This document shows positions 42,929 to 51,940 of a DNA stretch of 64,000 nt, in pieces. Location: assembly GCA_025782575.1 (NCBI GenBank), contig JALGYY010000043.1:204501-268500 (forward strand), given 5' to 3'. The stretch is from a bacterium. GTDB taxonomy: Bacteria > Orphanbacterota > Orphanbacteria > Orphanbacterales > Orphanbacteraceae. The notes beneath the pieces were generated by a model that saw nothing but the letters and a program-made list of their open reading frames with translations, had not been told where the DNA came from and made no database searches. Numbering within the stretch: position 1 is the first letter of the stretch; each line of letters opens with the position of its first letter. A program made the translations under genes and the position numbers.

Positions 42929-44602
42929 TCAGCGCACCAGCATGACCTTCTTCGTCATTCTCGATCCGACGTCGACAGTCAGGAAATACGTCCCACTCGG
43001 CGCATCACGTCCGCTGTTGTCGCGGCCGTCCCAGGCAATCTCGATCTCACCTGCGGGCCCGTTTGACCGGATCGAACGGACGAGCCGCCCGGCGACGTCG
43101 TGGATCGACAGTTCGTATCGCCCCGATTGCCCGAGGGTGAACCGTACTGTCGTCATCGGATTGAACGGGTTCGGTGAGATTGTAAACGCTCTCGCCGACG
43201 GAAGATCATTATAGGCGATGCTCGTGCTGACGGACGTATTCATCTGAAGATCGTATCGCTGGATGTCATCGCCAGTACCGGTCTTTCGGAAAACTCGAAT
43301 AATAAAAGCTCCCGCATACGGGAGCTGTACTGAACTCATCAATTCGGTCTCTCCGAGTCCCGCCGATGTTCCCGACGCGATCAGCGTCGTCCCGAGACTG
43401 TCATAGAGCTCGACGTCCGGATCAGAAATCATATCGGTGGAGATCGAAACAGGGGGCGGACCGTTTTGAATCCCGAGAAGATAGGTCGATCCCACCGGAA
43501 TGACTGCGATGTCTACGAACGGGTCGTTCATTACGACAATGTAATAGTCGTCCTCCGCCCCATGATCGATCGAGAGATCAGTAACAAGAAGACTGTCGAC
43601 CAGAGTGTCGAGGAATGCAGCGGTCGATGGAATATCATTGTTTTCGTAGAGGTCGCCGTAGAGAAGCTGAGCACCCCGGATATCGTCGTCGAATGGACCA
43701 AGCCCTCCAAGACCCACAAAGGCTTCCATCAGCTTGGTTCCATCTACCGGCGTTACATGGCCAAGCCCCATCCCGTGGCCGTGCTCGTGCATCGTCACGT
43801 TTTTGAGGAATGTGAAATCGTTCGTGGGATTGGCGAATGCGGCGGCATCATCGGTGTCCAACACCATGTCGCCGCCGTTGAACGGAAAGTTATTATACGC
43901 GAGAATTCCCGAGTTGCCGTCGATCGACCGCCCACCGATTCGAATATCAGGCCGAACGCCGACGATTCCGGGGGAGTCCGGGAAAGATGCGCTGTCGTCG
44001 TAGGTCACTTCCAGATAGGTCGTGCCGAGCAGCCCGTCCCAGCGGGCCATCGCTTTCCTCATCTTTCTCTTCCACTGGTTCGGGTTTCCGAATGTGGATC
44101 CGAATACTAAATTGGCAATGTTCGGCCCACCCGGTTCCATGATCTCCGCGTCGCTTGCGATGAAAACACTATCCGGCATAAACCCCCAAAGGAGAGTAAC
44201 GGGATCACCTTCAATGCCGGTGGGGCCATCTGTGGCGGTTGTAGTCCAGCGTCCCCATATGCGGTAGTTCGTTTTTCCGGTGACGGAGTACTTTCGACCC
44301 AGTCTCTCCATAAGTTCGGCGAGGCGCTCTGGCTCGGTATTCGGGTCGAGGATGATGTGAGTCGTCTCGAGTTCGAGACAGGCGGGGTGAATATCGGCCC
44401 CCTCTTCGTAATACTTTCGTGACAGAACTGATCTGGTCGTTTCCAGGACGATCCGATCGAATGGATCGGGAGACTGAAGCAGCTCCGCGATTCGTTCCGG
44501 TCGAGATTCCGGATCGCCTTGGTCAGGTGTCAACAGTCTGGCGGACGTGAGGCCGCCTGCGAGGATCAGAAGACAGAGTATCGCTGCCGGGCGCTTACTC
44601 AT
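42929..44602 (-). CDS. Secreted matrixin-type metalloprotease with FlgD-like sorting domain
   Basis: 557 residues. A signal peptide lies at 1-20. A pro-like region reaches about 110. The catalytic domain carries the metzincin zinc site HEHGHGMGLGH (His272, Glu273, His276, His282) followed by a Met-turn in GTKLMEAF (Met292), as in matrixins. Residues 320-450 look like a pre-peptidase C-terminal (PPC-type) beta domain: YENNDIPSTAAFLD, DDYYIVV and FIIRVFR. The C-terminal 80 residues form the PNPFNPMTTVRF sorting domain ending KKVMLVR. It is likely an exported zinc endoprotease. Confidence 0.9.
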   Translation of the reverse strand: MSKRPAAILCLLILAGGLTSARLLTPDQGDPESRPERIAELLQSPDPFDRIVLETTRSVLSRKYYEEGADIHPACLELETTHIILDPNTEPERLAELMERLGRKYSVTGKTNYRIWGRWTTTATDGPTGIEGDPVTLLWGFMPDSVFIASDAEIMEPGGPNIANLVFGSTFGNPNQWKRKMRKAMARWDGLLGTTYLEVTYDDSASFPDSPGIVGVRPDIRIGGRSIDGNSGILAYNNFPFNGGDMVLDTDDAAAFANPTNDFTFLKNVTMHEHGHGMGLGHVTPVDGTKLMEAFVGLGGLGPFDDDIRGAQLLYGDLYENNDIPSTAAFLDTLVDSLLVTDLSIDHGAEDDYYIVVMNDPFVDIAVIPVGSTYLLGIQNGPPPVSISTDMISDPDVELYDSLGTTLIASGTSAGLGETELMSSVQLPYAGAFIIRVFRKTGTGDDIQRYDLQMNTSVSTSIAYNDLPSARAFTISPNPFNPMTTVRFTLGQSGRYELSIHDVAGRLVRSIRSNGPAGEIEIAWDGRDNSGRDAPSGTYFLTVDVGSRMTKKVMLVR

Positions 44603-44798
44603 CCGGGGCTCCTTGTTTTGACGAACATTAGAATGCGGGATATCGAGGGCCTTGCCTGGATTATATCACAAGCGATACAGATCGAGGGGATCGAGGGGGA
44701 TCACTTCCAGAGCTGTTCCGGTATTGATTGATTGCGGTAGCTCGAGGGAGACCTGGTTGAGACTCCCTCGAGCCCGATGCTGGAGCCGGCCGATCTGC

Positions 44799-44918
44799 TC
44801 ATGTCAAACCCTGAGGCCCTTTGGTCTTCTTGGATTTCTTTTCCGCTCTTTTCTCTTTCAGGGTTTTTGACGACTTCTTCTTGGGATCTTTCTTTCGGGC
44901 ATCCCTTCCCTTGGCCAT
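44799..44918 (-). CDS. Small highly basic protein (39 residues)
   Basis: A 39-residue frame from the ATG at 44918, with GGAGG 6 nt upstream. The sequence begins MAKGRDARKKDPKKKSS and contains KTLKEKRAEKKSKKTKG. Nearly half the residues are K or R. Small proteins starting MAKG-x-D and containing K-T-L-K-E-K-R-A occur in several phyla, usually without known function, and a nucleic-acid or ribosome association is plausible. It is easily missed because of its size. It lies in the gap between the metalloprotease and cytochrome genes. Confidence 0.7.
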   Translation of the reverse strand: MAKGRDARKKDPKKKSSKTLKEKRAEKKSKKTKGPQGLT

Positions 44919-45020
44919 GAGCTTCCTCCTCTATTAAGTGCTGGGAACATCTCGCTCCAATCTGCACCGGATCGACATAAAATGCAAGAACCTCTGAGCA
45001 GAAGCGGCATCAGTACCGCG

Positions 45021-45050
45021 CTGACAGGAAACCACTTTGTAGGGTACAAT
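45021..45050 (+). promoter_or_regulatory. Sigma70-type promoter for the cytochrome gene
   Basis: CTGACA (45021-45026), an 18-nt spacer and TACAAT (45045-45050), about 33 nt before the ATG at 45084. Confidence 0.7.
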
Positions 45051-45083
45051 TAAGCGAGGTACTGACGATCAAGAGGGCCACAG

Positions 45084-45737
45084 ATGGCATGCAGAGACCG
45101 CGAACGATATCGGCGTCGAACAGCTGCGGCAATTGCGGTCGGTCTGGCAGCCATTCTCCTCGCTCCGATCGATACCATCCATGCTTTTCACGAAGGCGGA
45201 GTCGGTAGCTGCAAGAGCTGTCACATTATGCACCCGACCAAGGACGGCGTGCCGATTGAAACCAACGACATGCTCTTACTCACCGACAACGCAACTGACA
45301 TTTGTCTCACATGCCATGCTACCGCGAACGGTTCCGTCCTGGGTTCGGATCCACTCAACCCACCTCCCGAGGTGGGGGGAGGGAACTTCGTCTATCTTCT
45401 CGAGGACAATATCAACGATGCTCCCGGGGGCTCCCTCAATCCGATTTCCGGGAACCACGCAGGTCACAACGTGGTCTCGTTGGCATGGGGGATCCAGGAA
45501 GACCCGGACCATCCCACCGCCCCGGGTGGCAGCTATCCATCGAGTGAACTCGGCTGCACAAGTTGTCACGACCCGCATGGGAACGGGAACTTTCGCATGC
45601 TCTATGGCGCCGGCCAGGTAGCGGCTGGTGACTATCTATTTCTCAACCCGGCCCCTTTGGGAGACGGAATTCCGCTCGAAGGAAGTCAGGAGCGCCCCGA
45701 TCTTCACACGGCCTATAACCAGAACTGGTCCGTCTAG
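45084..45737 (+). CDS. Multiheme cytochrome c, N-terminal part (frame stops at an in-frame TAG)
   Basis: 217 residues before the TAG at 45735-45737. After a signal peptide (hydrophobic residues 14-30) there are three CXXCH heme sites: CKSCH at 43-47 followed by HIMH, CLTCH at 74-78, and CTSCH at 158-162 followed by DPHG, the doubled-CXXCH pattern. The frame continues directly after the stop with TGC ATG AAC TGC CAC, a fourth heme site, so this is the front of one heptaheme protein. Periplasmic or surface electron transfer is the likely role. Whether the full protein is made depends on readthrough or on the stop being an error. Confidence 0.85.
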   Translation: MACRDRERYRRRTAAAIAVGLAAILLAPIDTIHAFHEGGVGSCKSCHIMHPTKDGVPIETNDMLLLTDNATDICLTCHATANGSVLGSDPLNPPPEVGGGNFVYLLEDNINDAPGGSLNPISGNHAGHNVVSLAWGIQEDPDHPTAPGGSYPSSELGCTSCHDPHGNGNFRMLYGAGQVAAGDYLFLNPAPLGDGIPLEGSQERPDLHTAYNQNWSV

Positions 45738-45740
45738 TGC

Positions 45741-46190
45741 ATGAACTGCCACGTCTCCTTCAGAGACCACGGCCCCGGATTCGAACATGATGTGGATCAC
45801 GTACTGGAGAGTGATGAGCGTGACTCCTACAATCGTTACAATGGTGACAGCGATCCGCTCGGAGCGGATCTATCGACAGCCTACCTGCCGGAAGTGCCCA
45901 TCGAAGATCGAGCGGCGGCAATTTCGAGTACGCTCGGAGCCTGGTCATCCAATCGAGTCTCCTGCATGAGCTGTCACCGTGCCCACGCCACGAGCGCTCC
46001 GAAGGCCGGTCGCTGGGATTTCAACGTCCTTCGTCTGGGGGACGATGGAGTTGAATCAGGATCCTACCCGATACCCAATCCGTACGCGGACCCCGATCAG
46101 CGCCAGCTCTGCGTCAAGTGCCACTATAATGAAGCAGAGGATCATGGGTGGGATCGCGCCTGCATCGAGTGTCATCGCGAATCGCATTAA
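45741..46190 (+). CDS. Multiheme cytochrome c, C-terminal part after the in-frame TAG
   Basis: 149 residues in the same frame as the upstream cytochrome part. It contains the rest of a CMNCH site (its first Cys codon is just before the ATG) plus CMSCH, CVKCH and CIECH, all with full CXXCH spacing. It has no signal peptide or separate ribosome-binding site, so it would not be exported for heme attachment alone. It is best read as the second half of one gene. A strong hairpin terminator follows. Confidence 0.8.
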   Translation: MNCHVSFRDHGPGFEHDVDHVLESDERDSYNRYNGDSDPLGADLSTAYLPEVPIEDRAAAISSTLGAWSSNRVSCMSCHRAHATSAPKAGRWDFNVLRLGDDGVESGSYPIPNPYADPDQRQLCVKCHYNEAEDHGWDRACIECHRESH

Positions 46191-46203
46191 GACTATTCAT
46201 ACA

Positions 46204-46238
46204 AATTGCGGGCGGCCCGAATCGGACCGCCCGCAATT
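46204..46238. terminator. Bidirectional hairpin terminator
   Basis: A perfect 12-bp stem, AATTGCGGGCGG (46204-46215) with CCGCCCGCAATT (46227-46238), separates the convergent cytochrome and caspase-like protease genes. The AATT ends give short A/T flanks on both strands. Confidence 0.78.
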
Positions 46239-46265
46239 GATCAGCCTTCCTCTCTCGCCGATCGC

Positions 46266-48662
46266 TTACCGGACGAGTATCATCTTGCGACTTTCGACAC
46301 CGCTATCGGCCTCCATCCGATAGAGGTAGACACCGGAGCCGACCGGGTCGCCGGCGGCTGTTCGGCCGTCCCACGTCACTTCGTGCACACCGGCATCACG
46401 GCGCTCATCCAAAAGAGTTCGCACGAGACGCCCGCCGAGCGTGTAGACGGAGACATTCACCCGCTCGGAACGGTCCAGGTCGAACCGAATCCTGGTCGTC
46501 GGATTAAACGGGTTCGGTGTGGCCGGATGGAGCCGCGTATCGGGCAGCTGCGGTGCCGTCGACGGGTCCACGCTGGTCGGCACGACAAGGGCTTCGCCAG
46601 GCATCATCACGATGGCGTCCCACTCGATGGCGTCTGGGCCGAATACATCAATCGTCAGGAAGAGCGGCTCGGGGAAGATCGTTCCCAGATTGACGATCGA
46701 CTGAGACGGAGCAGCCGCTTTTTGCGTCCCGCCGAGAAAATCGTCCGGTCCGATCGTCGTTGAGAACTGAATCGAACCGCCGCCCATGGACGGTTGCCAG
46801 ATACTGACAAACACTTCAGTGAACCCCGCCGGTATCCCCCCGAAAGGATCGACCAGGTCGGCTGCACCGAGAATGAGCACCGTGCTGTCGGCGAATCCCT
46901 GTAGCGGATCGCCTGAGTTGTAGAGCCACGGCCGATCGGGATCGATTTCCATGGGCAGCTCCACTTGGAATTGCTGGAACCAGTTCGGGCCGGTCGTTGC
47001 CGGCACCTCGTCCGTTAACGTGCCGGGAAACCATCCATAATTATAGAATCCGAATGTACCTTGTCCGAGTGTGTCATTGAATTCTGCCGCTGAAGCGTCC
47101 AACCAGCCGATCGAGTGGTTGTTGTAGCGGGATCCGAATGGAGTCGGCGTCACCGGCTCTGACGTATCCCGAAGCCACGTAGCTAGCATGCGTACGCCCG
47201 GTTTGTTGGAGTGCATCACTACTTTGTACTTGCCGGTGGCGTTCGCTGTGCCGTTCCTTCGAAAATAGATCGACTTGCCCAGATTCCAGTTATACGTGCT
47301 CGAGTTGACCCAGCTGGTTCCGGTCCCGCTCGAAACTTCACACTGCAACGTAAAATTGCCGCACGTATCGGAGCTGGCCCCACCGGGGAAGCGGAGACAG
47401 ACAGTGGAACACGCTTCACCGATCTGGAAGCAGAACGGTTCACCTTTGGCGTCATCGAAAGTGTGGACATAGCCGCCAGTTGTGTTGTTGTTCTTGCAGT
47501 CATTCAGCCACTTTCGCCAGTTCGTCGAGTCCGGTCCGTTCTTCAGCGCTTCGGTAATTGCCGTGACCGCTGAATCGGCCCACTCAAATGCTTCGATCCC
47601 GGTGAGACCCTGTTGGATGCAATCCCATAAGGCCAACGGGAATATTGACCCGTCAACCGCATCGCCGTCGCTCTGGAGGAAGTAGCAGGAACTATTGGCG
47701 CCGTCACTCGACATGGAATGAAAGCCGTTTACCTTCTTTTCCGCGAGCTCGTCGAGGAGTGAGCCGGAATGACACGCTTCAACTATTACGCAATACTCAT
47801 CGGCCGCCTGATCCTTCAGCTTGCAGGCGAACTCTTTTGCCGTGATGAACTTCCCGCCGGGCAGCCATAGTGTGTCGGGCGTGCCGTGGCCGGTCCAGAA
47901 GACATAAAGCTTGTCACATCCCTGCGGCAGGGCATCGATCGCGCTGAGAATTTCAGCTTTCGTCTTGCCCACCTGAACATCCGGTGTGACTCCGAGCGAT
48001 TCGAAGCTCTCAATGGCACAACGAATATCGGCACCGAATTCTTTGTCCGCCGCCGTATCGTACGGCGTGATGATGATGCCCCAGACATCAGCGGCTTCGG
48101 TTTTCGGCACGATGTTTTGGCGCTTGATGTCGTCCGGGATCTCAATTCGTGGGAACCGGAAGCGGCCGTCCTCCGTTCCCGGAATAGCCCCACCCGAACC
48201 GAACGATGTTAGGAAGGCATCGGCCGTCAGATCACGGTCCACGTTCGTCGCGTAGAGCTCCACCCCTCCGACCGACGGCCACCATTGGCCGTCAGCCGTC
48301 CAGGCGATGGTGCCGCTCGCATCGTCGACGAGCACGAACTTTGTGGGATGCCCGAACTGGGCGCGAGGGTTCAGATCGAGCCAGATGAACCATGACGATG
48401 ATACGGTCGTGGTGAGTGTATCGATTGTGTTTTGTGCGATAAAAGTTCCGCCGGGGATAGTGACTTGCATGGCGAAACCGTTAAGCGCGTAGTTCACGCT
48501 CAGCGTGTCGATAATATCGGTTGTGACAAGATCGATAGCGTCTTGCCGGGTGATGGCGCCGGCTGGTGATACCGCGCCGAGAATCGGCAGGAACAGTGTC
48601 AGGAAGATTATGGCACTGATCCGTTTGTCACTGCTTGAGCGGGGCGTATTGGTTCCGATCAT
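46266..48662 (-). CDS. Secreted caspase/legumain-like cysteine protease with FlgD-like sorting domain
   Basis: 798 residues from the ATG at 48662 (GAGGAGGT upstream; a start at 48698 is possible). A signal peptide is at 13-36. Residues 190-330 show the CD-clan protease core: a strand GIIITPYDTAA, YVFWTGHGTPDTLWLPGG with catalytic His259, and CVIVEACHSGSLLD with catalytic Cys297. The pattern fits C13/C14/gingipain-like peptidases. A beta-rich region follows, with a PPC-like or Ig-like stretch near 430-530 and further sandwich domains. The C-terminus has ATPNPFNPTTRIRF and ends RKMILVR, the sorting domain. It is probably exported and processed. Confidence 0.88.
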   Translation of the reverse strand: MIGTNTPRSSSDKRISAIIFLTLFLPILGAVSPAGAITRQDAIDLVTTDIIDTLSVNYALNGFAMQVTIPGGTFIAQNTIDTLTTTVSSSWFIWLDLNPRAQFGHPTKFVLVDDASGTIAWTADGQWWPSVGGVELYATNVDRDLTADAFLTSFGSGGAIPGTEDGRFRFPRIEIPDDIKRQNIVPKTEAADVWGIIITPYDTAADKEFGADIRCAIESFESLGVTPDVQVGKTKAEILSAIDALPQGCDKLYVFWTGHGTPDTLWLPGGKFITAKEFACKLKDQAADEYCVIVEACHSGSLLDELAEKKVNGFHSMSSDGANSSCYFLQSDGDAVDGSIFPLALWDCIQQGLTGIEAFEWADSAVTAITEALKNGPDSTNWRKWLNDCKNNNTTGGYVHTFDDAKGEPFCFQIGEACSTVCLRFPGGASSDTCGNFTLQCEVSSGTGTSWVNSSTYNWNLGKSIYFRRNGTANATGKYKVVMHSNKPGVRMLATWLRDTSEPVTPTPFGSRYNNHSIGWLDASAAEFNDTLGQGTFGFYNYGWFPGTLTDEVPATTGPNWFQQFQVELPMEIDPDRPWLYNSGDPLQGFADSTVLILGAADLVDPFGGIPAGFTEVFVSIWQPSMGGGSIQFSTTIGPDDFLGGTQKAAAPSQSIVNLGTIFPEPLFLTIDVFGPDAIEWDAIVMMPGEALVVPTSVDPSTAPQLPDTRLHPATPNPFNPTTRIRFDLDRSERVNVSVYTLGGRLVRTLLDERRDAGVHEVTWDGRTAAGDPVGSGVYLYRMEADSGVESRKMILVR

Positions 48663-48758
48663 GTGACCTCCTCTTTTCCGGGAGAGTGTCGGCCGCATTC
48701 CGGGGATAGCGGTGAGGAGTGCGGCTCTCCCCCCGCCGATTGATCCATGGATATAGTA

Positions 48759-48774
48759 CGGACCGATCGGTCCG
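48759..48774. promoter_or_regulatory. Perfect 16-bp palindrome in a divergent promoter region
   Basis: CGGACCGATCGGTCCG is a perfect dyad between the divergent caspase-like protease (minus) and kinase (plus) genes. It lies about 100 nt from each start codon. Its position suits an operator for a dimeric regulator acting on both genes. Confidence 0.6.
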
Positions 48775-48874
48775 ATATTGCGGACTGAAATCGAATGGCG
48801 AAATAGATATCGGGATTTGCATACTGTCGAGGTAATATACCATCCTATAAAGAGCTTAACCGATAGGTGCTGTT

Positions 48875-51826
48875 ATGTCCGATAATGATGACAAAACTCA
48901 ACCTGCCTTCCAGCCCGATGTGGGGAAGATGGTCAACCACTATCTTATTCTCGCCAAACTCGGCGCGGGTGGCATGGGAGAGGTCTATCTTGCGGAGGAC
49001 GCCAAACTCTCTCGAAGTGTAGCCCTCAAATTTCTTCCCCCTTCGCTAGCCACCGACTCTACAATCCGCGCACGCTTTGCCCGCGAAGCAAAAGCAGCCG
49101 CCTCGCTCCATCACCCGAACATCGTCCATGTATATGAGGTTGGCGAGCATGAAGGCCGTCCCTATATTGCAATGGAGCATGTCGATGGTTCCCCGTTGCG
49201 AAAGGTTCTGTCAGAAGGTCCGGTCGCGCTGGAGACGGCCATTGCCTATGCTGAGGCTTTGGCGGGCGCGGTGGAAGAAGCGCATCGCGCCGGAGTCATT
49301 CACCGCGATATCAAACCGGGCAATATCGTAGTTGATTCGAATGACCGGCCGAAGCTGCTCGATTTCGGACTCGCGGCGCTCCCCCGCGCTGAAGCGATCA
49401 CGAAGACGGGAACTACACTAGGTACCGTCGGCTACATGGCACCGGAACAGGCGCGCGGCGACAGTGTGGACCAACGATCGGATCTCTTCTCGCTCGGCGT
49501 GGTTCTCTACGAAATGATTGCGGGGCACCAGCCGTTTCAAGCCGACACAGAGGTCGCCACACTCGATCTGGTTCTGCATCGGGTACAGGATCCGCTTGCT
49601 CGGTACCGCGCGGGTGTTCCGATCGGGTTGGAGCAGATCGTATCCAAGCTTCTCGAGAAGGATCCCGCACTGCGCTACCAGACTGCCGCCGACCTCGCAG
49701 CGGATATCAGGCGAGAACGGAAAGTTCAGGACGGATCCATCCAGGCATCAGCACTGGATATTCCCCGAAAGAACGATCGACCCGGTTGGCTGACTCCCGC
49801 GATCATCGCCGGTACTCTTGTCGTTGCCGGATTGCTCTGGAAACCCTGGAACCGTGGACCCGTGATCGTGGCACCTGCAGAGGCGAGTCAGAGCCGGCTC
49901 GTTATTTTTGACTTTGAAAACCTCGTCAGGGATGAAGGAAGCAAGAACCTCGGCATGATCATATCCAGCCTTCTCGTTGCCGACCTATCAGAATCCCATT
50001 TCCTGCAGGTCATCTCGCGGCAGCGCATCTTCGATGTGGCCAAATCACTCGGCCACGATTCCACCCTCCCGATCGATGGAGGTCTCTCTGAAGCGGTCGC
50101 ACGGAAAGCGGGCGGGCAATGGATGCTGACGGGCACGATTCTCCAGACAGAACCCGTTCTCGTGCTCACGAGTCAGGTCGCGGATGTGGCGAGCGGAAAC
50201 GTCTCGACCTCACAGAGAGTCGTCGGCAAACCGAGTGAAGACATATTTGCAGTCGTCGACAGATTGACCAGTGAGCTGAAGCGCGATCTCGATCTGCCGG
50301 ATGATTCAGAGCACGAACCGGATCCCAGGGTTTCGGAGATTACCACGGACTCGCCTGAAGCCTACCGCCACTTTGTCCTCGGCGTTGATAAGTTGCAACA
50401 GTTCTCCAAGATTGAAGCGTTCGAGGAGCTGACCCGGGCTGTCGAGATTGACTCAACATTTGCTTCAGCATATTACATGTTGTCCGTCTTGAGATTGACC
50501 GAACAGAGGGACAAGGATGCGCTTATCTACATTCAGGCCGCGCTTCGCCACATCGACCGGACGACCTGGCGAGAGCGACTGGAAATCCAGGCCCTCGATT
50601 TCGAACTTCACGGAGAGCTCAATGCCGCGACGGCAAAACTCCGAGAGATTACAGATCGGCTCCCTGATGATCCGACTGCCTGGTTTAAGCTCGGGATGGC
50701 ACACGAGTCGAACTCATTGAAAGCCCTTGAGGCGTACGAACGGGCGATTATCGCCGATTCGTCGCACGCGCCGGCGTATAATCAGCTCGCTTATGCCTAT
50801 CAGAAGGTCGGTCGGTGGGATGATGCGATCCAGGCAATCAACAGATACATCGACTTGCGGCCGAACGAACCGAATCCTCGCGATAGTCGTGGCGATCTCT
50901 ACGCGCTGCAGGGTCGTCTCGAAGAGGCACGCGCTTCTTACGAAAAGGCGCGCGCCATCAAGCCCGACTTCATGCCGAGTTCTCGCTATAAGCTTGCAAT
51001 AGTGAATCTATTGCTGGGTGACGACGTCGAGGCCATACGGATCTTCCGCGAGCTCGCGGATGGGAGCATCGATAACGGCGGACGCCTGGGGAAACGGGGC
51101 TTGATCGAAGTCCTTTTGTATCAAGGCCGTTATCAAGCAGCACTACAACGCCTGCAGACTGAGATTGCGCATGCCGAAGCTCGCGGAGACTACGATATGT
51201 GGGCCTTCCTCACACAGTACTCCGCTTTCGCTTACTCGATTCTCGAACAACACAAAGATGCACTCCATGCGATTCGGTCGGCTATCGCGATCGCCAGTGA
51301 TCACGAGACTCACGATTTCCACTGGATGTACGAGGCTGCAATATGGGTCTCCCTTCGCGCCGGGCGGGTGGATCTGGCGGATGACCATGTCGAAACCCTG
51401 AGAGAACTGGCCCTGTTGACTCGGAGTACGGAAGAGCATTACCTCGGGGCACGGGGCGCCCTTGCAGAGGCACACGGAGACTTTGGGGAGATGGCGCGAT
51501 TCTACCGCCTTTGCGTCGATCAGCAGAAGGACCTGTACTGGTTCTATCGCCTAGGTAAAGCATCGCGCCTGGTCGGGCGTCTCGACGAGGCGGTCGAGTG
51601 GCTGGTCATGGCACGGGACTACGTCGACATGGATCGACTGTCTCTATTTCCGTTTTCGATTCTTGTCTACTACGAACTTGGCCTCGCCTACGAGGCGTCC
51701 GGCTGGAACGAAAAGGCGATCGACTCCTTCGAGACTTTCCTGCAGATCTGGCAGAATGCAGACTACCGCCCTCCGGAAATGAACGATGCGGAACAGCAGT
51801 TAACCAAGCTCAGGTCTGATTCCTAA
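48875..51826 (+). CDS. Membrane Ser/Thr protein kinase with C-terminal TPR array
   Basis: 983 residues. Residues 22-290 are a Hanks kinase with all landmarks: GAGGMG loop, K52, E71, HRDIKPGN at 143-150, DFG at 163-165 and MAPEQ. One membrane helix spans about 304-322. Residues 340-470 resemble the FlgO/TolB-amino-terminal-type fold often found before TPRs in such kinases (LVIFDFENLV and GGQWMLTGTI). From about 490 to the end are TPRs, including YNQLAYAYQKVGRWDDAIQ and LGLAYEASGWNEKAIDSF. It is paired across a divergent region with the caspase-like protease, so a regulatory link is possible. Confidence 0.92.
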   Translation: MSDNDDKTQPAFQPDVGKMVNHYLILAKLGAGGMGEVYLAEDAKLSRSVALKFLPPSLATDSTIRARFAREAKAAASLHHPNIVHVYEVGEHEGRPYIAMEHVDGSPLRKVLSEGPVALETAIAYAEALAGAVEEAHRAGVIHRDIKPGNIVVDSNDRPKLLDFGLAALPRAEAITKTGTTLGTVGYMAPEQARGDSVDQRSDLFSLGVVLYEMIAGHQPFQADTEVATLDLVLHRVQDPLARYRAGVPIGLEQIVSKLLEKDPALRYQTAADLAADIRRERKVQDGSIQASALDIPRKNDRPGWLTPAIIAGTLVVAGLLWKPWNRGPVIVAPAEASQSRLVIFDFENLVRDEGSKNLGMIISSLLVADLSESHFLQVISRQRIFDVAKSLGHDSTLPIDGGLSEAVARKAGGQWMLTGTILQTEPVLVLTSQVADVASGNVSTSQRVVGKPSEDIFAVVDRLTSELKRDLDLPDDSEHEPDPRVSEITTDSPEAYRHFVLGVDKLQQFSKIEAFEELTRAVEIDSTFASAYYMLSVLRLTEQRDKDALIYIQAALRHIDRTTWRERLEIQALDFELHGELNAATAKLREITDRLPDDPTAWFKLGMAHESNSLKALEAYERAIIADSSHAPAYNQLAYAYQKVGRWDDAIQAINRYIDLRPNEPNPRDSRGDLYALQGRLEEARASYEKARAIKPDFMPSSRYKLAIVNLLLGDDVEAIRIFRELADGSIDNGGRLGKRGLIEVLLYQGRYQAALQRLQTEIAHAEARGDYDMWAFLTQYSAFAYSILEQHKDALHAIRSAIAIASDHETHDFHWMYEAAIWVSLRAGRVDLADDHVETLRELALLTRSTEEHYLGARGALAEAHGDFGEMARFYRLCVDQQKDLYWFYRLGKASRLVGRLDEAVEWLVMARDYVDMDRLSLFPFSILVYYELGLAYEASGWNEKAIDSFETFLQIWQNADYRPPEMNDAEQQLTKLRSDS

Positions 51827-51940
51827 GGCGTTAGTCCGGGCCAGCATGAAACGGGGGTACGAAGCTCGGCCTCGTCGCCAAGAACAAGACGCCTTTTGAT
51901 TAGTCACACCGGAAGAGTCAGCTGATATTGGAGGAATTCG

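Noticed and set aside
38710-46190. Genome-wide stop-codon reassignment suggested by two in-frame stops
   Set aside because: The two stops are different codons (TAA and TAG), both serve as normal stops elsewhere in the window, and no pyrrolysine or selenocysteine machinery is visible.
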